From: Desulfofustis sp964433645
GTDB taxonomy: Bacteria > Desulfobacterota > Desulfobulbia > Desulfobulbales > Desulfocapsaceae
DNA length: 64,000 nucleotides
Direction of reading: 5' to 3'
NCBI GenBank assembly: GCA_964433645.1
Contig: CAYSSK010000002.1
Span: 1-64,000, forward strand
Positions 61,099 to 64,000 of this stretch are shown here, piece after piece; positions within the stretch are counted from its first letter, which is position 1, and the number at the start of each line of letters is the position of its first letter. The translations under genes were made by a program, and so were the position numbers. The notes beneath the pieces are model-generated. The model made no database searches, had not been told where the DNA came from, and worked only from the letters and a program-made list of their open reading frames with translations.

Positions 61099-62121
61099 TC
61101 AGGCCATTTCAAATGATGAACTGGAAAGGATCCGATAGCGCAGCAGCAGGGCGGAAAGCTCGGCTAAAAATGATGCGAGCAGCGGACTCGTTTCGGCCAT
61201 ATTCAGCATGATTCTATGTTTTCGATGCTTTTTCAAGACACCAGTGATGGCCGTCTGGTCGGCCGCCGGATCGATAATGGCCGCTGCCACCGCTTCTCCC
61301 GAAACGACTGCCGGGTAGATTCCTTCTCCGGTCAGGGGCGAGGCGAGCCCGGCGGCATCGCCGATCAGGTAGCGCCGATCGAAGCGCCAGCCGCGATAAT
61401 CGTGATTGACCAGGTCTGCGCCGATGGTTGCGGTTTCAACCGAAACGCCGATGGTGCCAAGCCAGGCCAGCAACTCACGCCGCAACGCCGCGGCAGAGCC
61501 TCTCCCGGTGCCGCGGTAAACACCGACGGACATCGTATCCCGGTGCGGAAAGACCCAGGAATAACCGGTGCCGAAACGGGCGGTATCGAAATGCCAGATC
61601 ATCTCGTCGCTGGTCCGCTCGACGAAATAATTGATGCCGATGCCGAGCCGCTGCGTTTCAAGACCGAGAGCGGAGCGGAGCAGCGAATGCGACCCGTCGG
61701 CCCCGATCAGATACCTGCCGGCGAGGCGCCGCTCCTTGCCCCGCCAGCGGTAGCAAACCGTGCTATCGTCGATCTTTAAAACCCGGGCGTCGAACAACAG
61801 GGTCGCCCCGGCCGCGGCTGCCTGTTCGGCCTGATAGTGCCCGAGTCGTTGCCGGTTGACCGTGGCGATCAGAGGATGAGACTCTCGGATGGTGACCCGG
61901 CGTCTCCTGGTGCTGATGGTCTGGCTGGCGAAGCGGGCTTCCATCAGAGATTCGGGGACCCTGCCGATCAAACCGTTCCAGGTGATGCCGCCGGCACAGA
62001 CTTTTCTCCCCGCCGCCGACCGGCGCTCCAGTACGACAACGCGCACCCCCTGTCGGGCGAGCAGTTGCGCGCAGCGCAGTCCACCCGGTCCGGCACCGAT
62101 GACGATGGCGTCATAATCCAT
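61099..62121 (-). CDS. Geranylgeranyl reductase-family FAD oxidoreductase
   Basis: This 340-residue flavoprotein has the N-terminal dinucleotide motif DAIVIGAGPGGLRCAQLLA, then VLERRSAAGRKVCAGGI. A second FAD motif RYLIGDAAGLASPLTGEGI is also present. These are hallmarks of the GGR family, which saturates isoprenoid chains of lipids, chlorophyll or menaquinone. Beside an SDH operon, a menaquinone side-chain reductase (MenJ-like) is a good guess, since many Desulfobulbales make partly saturated MK-5(H2). That is inference. The ATG at 62121 is chosen over a longer frame. The C-terminal end is followed after eight bases by the CxxCH gene's earliest start. Confidence 0.83.
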   Translation of the reverse strand: MDYDAIVIGAGPGGLRCAQLLARQGVRVVVLERRSAAGRKVCAGGITWNGLIGRVPESLMEARFASQTISTRRRRVTIRESHPLIATVNRQRLGHYQAEQAAAAGATLLFDARVLKIDDSTVCYRWRGKERRLAGRYLIGADGSHSLLRSALGLETQRLGIGINYFVERTSDEMIWHFDTARFGTGYSWVFPHRDTMSVGVYRGTGRGSAAALRRELLAWLGTIGVSVETATIGADLVNHDYRGWRFDRRYLIGDAAGLASPLTGEGIYPAVVSGEAVAAAIIDPAADQTAITGVLKKHRKHRIMLNMAETSPLLASFLAELSALLLRYRILSSSSFEMA

Positions 62122-62224
62122 TGGCGACGAGCGGTTGCCGCAGCTGCCCGCCGCTGTCCCGCACACGTGAGGCCGGCGGCGCAGTCGGCCGCTGAATCCT
62201 GGAGAAACGGCTGACCACCGTCGT

Positions 62225-62980
62225 TTATCTGCCGAAAAAAATGCTCTTGAGGTATTCCCTGTTCATCCGGGCAATGGAGCTGATCGAGATACCCTTCGGG
62301 CAGACCGCTTCACACTCCCGCTCGTTGGAACAATAGCCGAAACCTTCCTCGTCCATCCGGGCGACCATCGTAGCGGCGCGCTGCTTGCGTTCCGGATGCC
62401 CCTGAGGCAGCAGGCTCAACTGGGAGATCTTGGCACCGGTAAACAACATCGCCGCGCCGTTCGGACAGCTGGCCACGCAGGCGCCGCAGCCGATGCAGGC
62501 GGCGGTATCCATCGCCAGTTCGGCGGTTTCCGTGGACACCGGTATGGAATTGCCGTCAATGGCGCCGCCGGTATTGACCGAAACATAGCCGCCGGCCTGA
62601 ATGATCCGGTCCAGGGCGGATCGGTCGACCATCAGGTCCTTTTTTATCGGAAAGGCCCGCGACCGAAAAGGCTCGATCACCAGGGTATCGCCGCTGGTGA
62701 ATTTACGCATGTGCAATTGGCAGAGCGTTGTCTCCTTTTCCGGTCCATGGGCGATTCCGTTGACCACGGCCCCGCACATCCCGCAGATGCCTTCACGGCA
62801 GTCATGGTCGAAGGCCACCGGTTCCAGACCTTCCTTGGTGAGTTTCTCGTTGAGCACATCGAGCATTTCAAGAAAAGACATGTCCGTCGAGATATCTTTC
62901 AGGACATGGGTTTCAAAGTCTCCCAGAGAGTCGCTGTTTTTCTGGCGCCAGATCATTAATTTCAGGTCTATTGTACTCAT
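62225..62980 (-). CDS. sdhB: Succinate dehydrogenase/fumarate reductase iron-sulfur subunit
   Basis: This 251-residue subunit has the [2Fe-2S] set in DHDCREGICGMCGAVVNG and TTLCQLHM. The [4Fe-4S] cysteines are in CIGCGACVASCPNGA, and the last set is in YCSNERECEAVCPKGIS. The long N-terminal insert and NTGGAIDGNSIPVS are typical of the SdhB class found with SdhA of the Bacteroidetes/deltaproteobacterial type. It is different from the iron-sulfur subunit at 32588-33307. It lies 47 bases after the flavoprotein gene. The membrane cytochrome subunit is expected upstream of sdhA, outside the window. Confidence 0.94.
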   Translation of the reverse strand: MSTIDLKLMIWRQKNSDSLGDFETHVLKDISTDMSFLEMLDVLNEKLTKEGLEPVAFDHDCREGICGMCGAVVNGIAHGPEKETTLCQLHMRKFTSGDTLVIEPFRSRAFPIKKDLMVDRSALDRIIQAGGYVSVNTGGAIDGNSIPVSTETAELAMDTAACIGCGACVASCPNGAAMLFTGAKISQLSLLPQGHPERKQRAATMVARMDEEGFGYCSNERECEAVCPKGISISSIARMNREYLKSIFFGR

Positions 62981-63027
62981 GCTCTACCGTGGTCTAGGAT
63001 TGTTGGATGGGCTCGACAGGTTGGTTG

Positions 63028-64000
63028 CTATTTGTAACTTCTCTGGGACGGCGTGACATTTTCAAAGGCAAGCGGTTCCTTGTGTAATTCGGGTAGTTGG
63101 TCGTCACCGGTGTACTCCCAGACACTGACATGGGCGTATTGCTCGTCATTGCGCAACGCCTCGTGGTCCTCGGTCTGGCTCTCCTCGCGCAAATGGCAGC
63201 CGCACGATTCTTCCCGGGCCAGCGCGTCGCGCACCATGAATTCGGCAAACTCGAGGAAATCGGCAACCCGCCCGGCCCGCTCCAGGGATTGATTGATATC
63301 TTTTTCGGTGCCGGGCACGTAGACCCGATTCCAGAAGCGGTCCTTGAGTTCGGGCAGTTTCGACAAGGCGTATTCCAGACCTTCCCGGTTGCGGGCCATG
63401 CCGCAGTGGTCCCAGAGCAGCTTGCCGAGTTCCTTGTGCACTTCGTCGACGGTGACCTTGCCTTGGGGGCCGCCGGCACTGTTTTGCAGCAATCGTTCGA
63501 CGCGGGCCGCAACTTCGCCGGCGGTCGCCGAGAAGGCGTCGTGCGACGTGTCGACCCTGTCGAGCACGGTGGCGCCGAAATAGTGGGCGACCGAGGTGTT
63601 GACGATGAAGTAGCCGTCGGCCAGTCCCTGCATCAGTGCGGACGCGCCGAGACGGTTGGCGCCATGGTCGGAAAAGTTGCTTTCGCCGAGCGCGAACAGC
63701 CCGGGGATGGTCGTCATCAGGTTGTAGTCGACCCAGAGACCGCCCATCGTATAATGGACGGCGGGATAGATCATCATCGGCTCTTTCATCGGGTCCGAAT
63801 CGGTGATCTTTTCGTACATCTGAAACAGGTTTCCGTATTTTCTGAAGATAACGTCCTCGCCATCACGTTTGATGGCATCGGCAAAATCGAGGTAGACGGC
63901 AAGCTCGGTGCTGCCGACCCCTTTGCCCGCGTCGCACTGTTCCTTGGCGTTGCGTGAAGCGACGTCACGGGGAACCAGGTTGCCGAAACTCGGGTACTTG
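63028..64000 (-). CDS. sdhA: Succinate dehydrogenase/fumarate reductase flavoprotein (5' part beyond window)
   Basis: The C-terminal 323 residues or so are visible, and the frame stays open to the right edge, so the N terminus with the FAD histidine is missing. Visible motifs are HYTMGGLWVDYNLMTTIPGL, GESNFSDHGANRLGASALMQ and a C-terminal helical domain with LWDHCGMARN and REESCGCHLREESQTEDHEA. The GANRLGASAL segment corresponds to the family substrate/FAD region. An internal ATG at 63819 is not the start. Together with sdhB it is probably the main respiratory complex of the cell, distinct from the GntR-linked copy. Confidence 0.92.
   Translation of the reverse strand, partial: KYPSFGNLVPRDVASRNAKEQCDAGKGVGSTELAVYLDFADAIKRDGEDVIFRKYGNLFQMYEKITDSDPMKEPMMIYPAVHYTMGGLWVDYNLMTTIPGLFALGESNFSDHGANRLGASALMQGLADGYFIVNTSVAHYFGATVLDRVDTSHDAFSATAGEVAARVERLLQNSAGGPQGKVTVDEVHKELGKLLWDHCGMARNREGLEYALSKLPELKDRFWNRVYVPGTEKDINQSLERAGRVADFLEFAEFMVRDALAREESCGCHLREESQTEDHEALRNDEQYAHVSVWEYTGDDQLPELHKEPLAFENVTPSQRSYK

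Noticed and set aside
1..64000. CRISPR array, prophage or insertion sequence
   Set aside because: I found no regularly spaced direct repeats, no transposase or integrase motifs and no phage structural genes. The repeats present are dispersed.

Overview
The window is a gene-dense, visibly GC-rich chromosomal segment of an anaerobic Gram-negative bacterium, most likely a Desulfobacterota (deltaproteobacterial) lineage near the Desulfobulbales. This taxonomic placement is inference. It rests on an anaerobic-type (cbi) cobalamin pathway, LL-diaminopimelate aminotransferase (dapL), a DUF39 homocysteine-synthesis protein, two succinate dehydrogenase/fumarate reductase-type complexes, a DctBD-controlled TRAP transporter, and a geranylgeranyl-reductase-family flavoprotein beside an SDH operon. 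I see no phage, transposase, CRISPR array or rRNA. One tRNA-Pro(CGG) is present.

Layout: 1-11983 holds housekeeping and signalling genes (an SPL-family radical SAM protein cut by the left edge, ssb, a DnaJ/CbpA co-chaperone, leuCD, an orphan YejA-type binding protein, a cold-shock protein, tsaE, an EAL-HDOD protein, a YcaO-TPR protein and a Sel1-repeat protein). 12044-22432 is a tight cobalamin operon (cbiG, cbiH, cobC, cobU, cobT, cobS, a cobD-cbiP fusion, cbiB, cbiA, cbiC). 22438-28630 holds ndk, xseA, a TPR membrane protein, panC, a DegT aminotransferase and a small SleB-type hydrolase. 29124-34740 is a GntR regulator followed by a complete SDH/FRD-like complex and an MmgE/PrpD protein, which looks like a dedicated catabolic module. 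34773-39090 (minus strand) is pheA, tsaD, rsmA and an iron alcohol dehydrogenase. 39307-41279 pairs a DUF39 sulfurtransferase with a three-cysteine LarE-like protein. HU and tRNA-Pro follow.

42076-45821 is a second cobalamin island (cbiD, fused cbiET, cbiF) ending in an FmdE-family gene, followed by a eukaryote-like hisH-hisF fusion (46016-47602). 48404-55725 is a C4-dicarboxylate uptake locus: DctB sensor, DctD sigma-54 activator, a palindromic activator site and a -24/-12 promoter, DctPQM and a UspA protein. The right end carries ispH, dapL, pepN, a tiny membrane-anchored protein with two CxxCH motifs, a geranylgeranyl reductase-family protein and a second sdhBA set cut by the right edge.

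A family of short intergenic repeats (type A: three clear copies; type B: four copies, one inverted; plus a decayed composite near 51640) is scattered between operons. The two cobalamin islands together cover most ring-modification and all lower-ligand/nucleotide-loop steps. The cobalt chelatase, cbiL, cbiJ and the cobalamin adenosyltransferase are not in the window. The observations most worth a second look are the GntR-SDH-PrpD module, the DUF39-LarE pair, the hisHF and cobD-cbiP fusions, the YcaO-TPR protein, FmdE in the cobalamin operon, and the di-CxxCH/GGR genes next to sdhBA.
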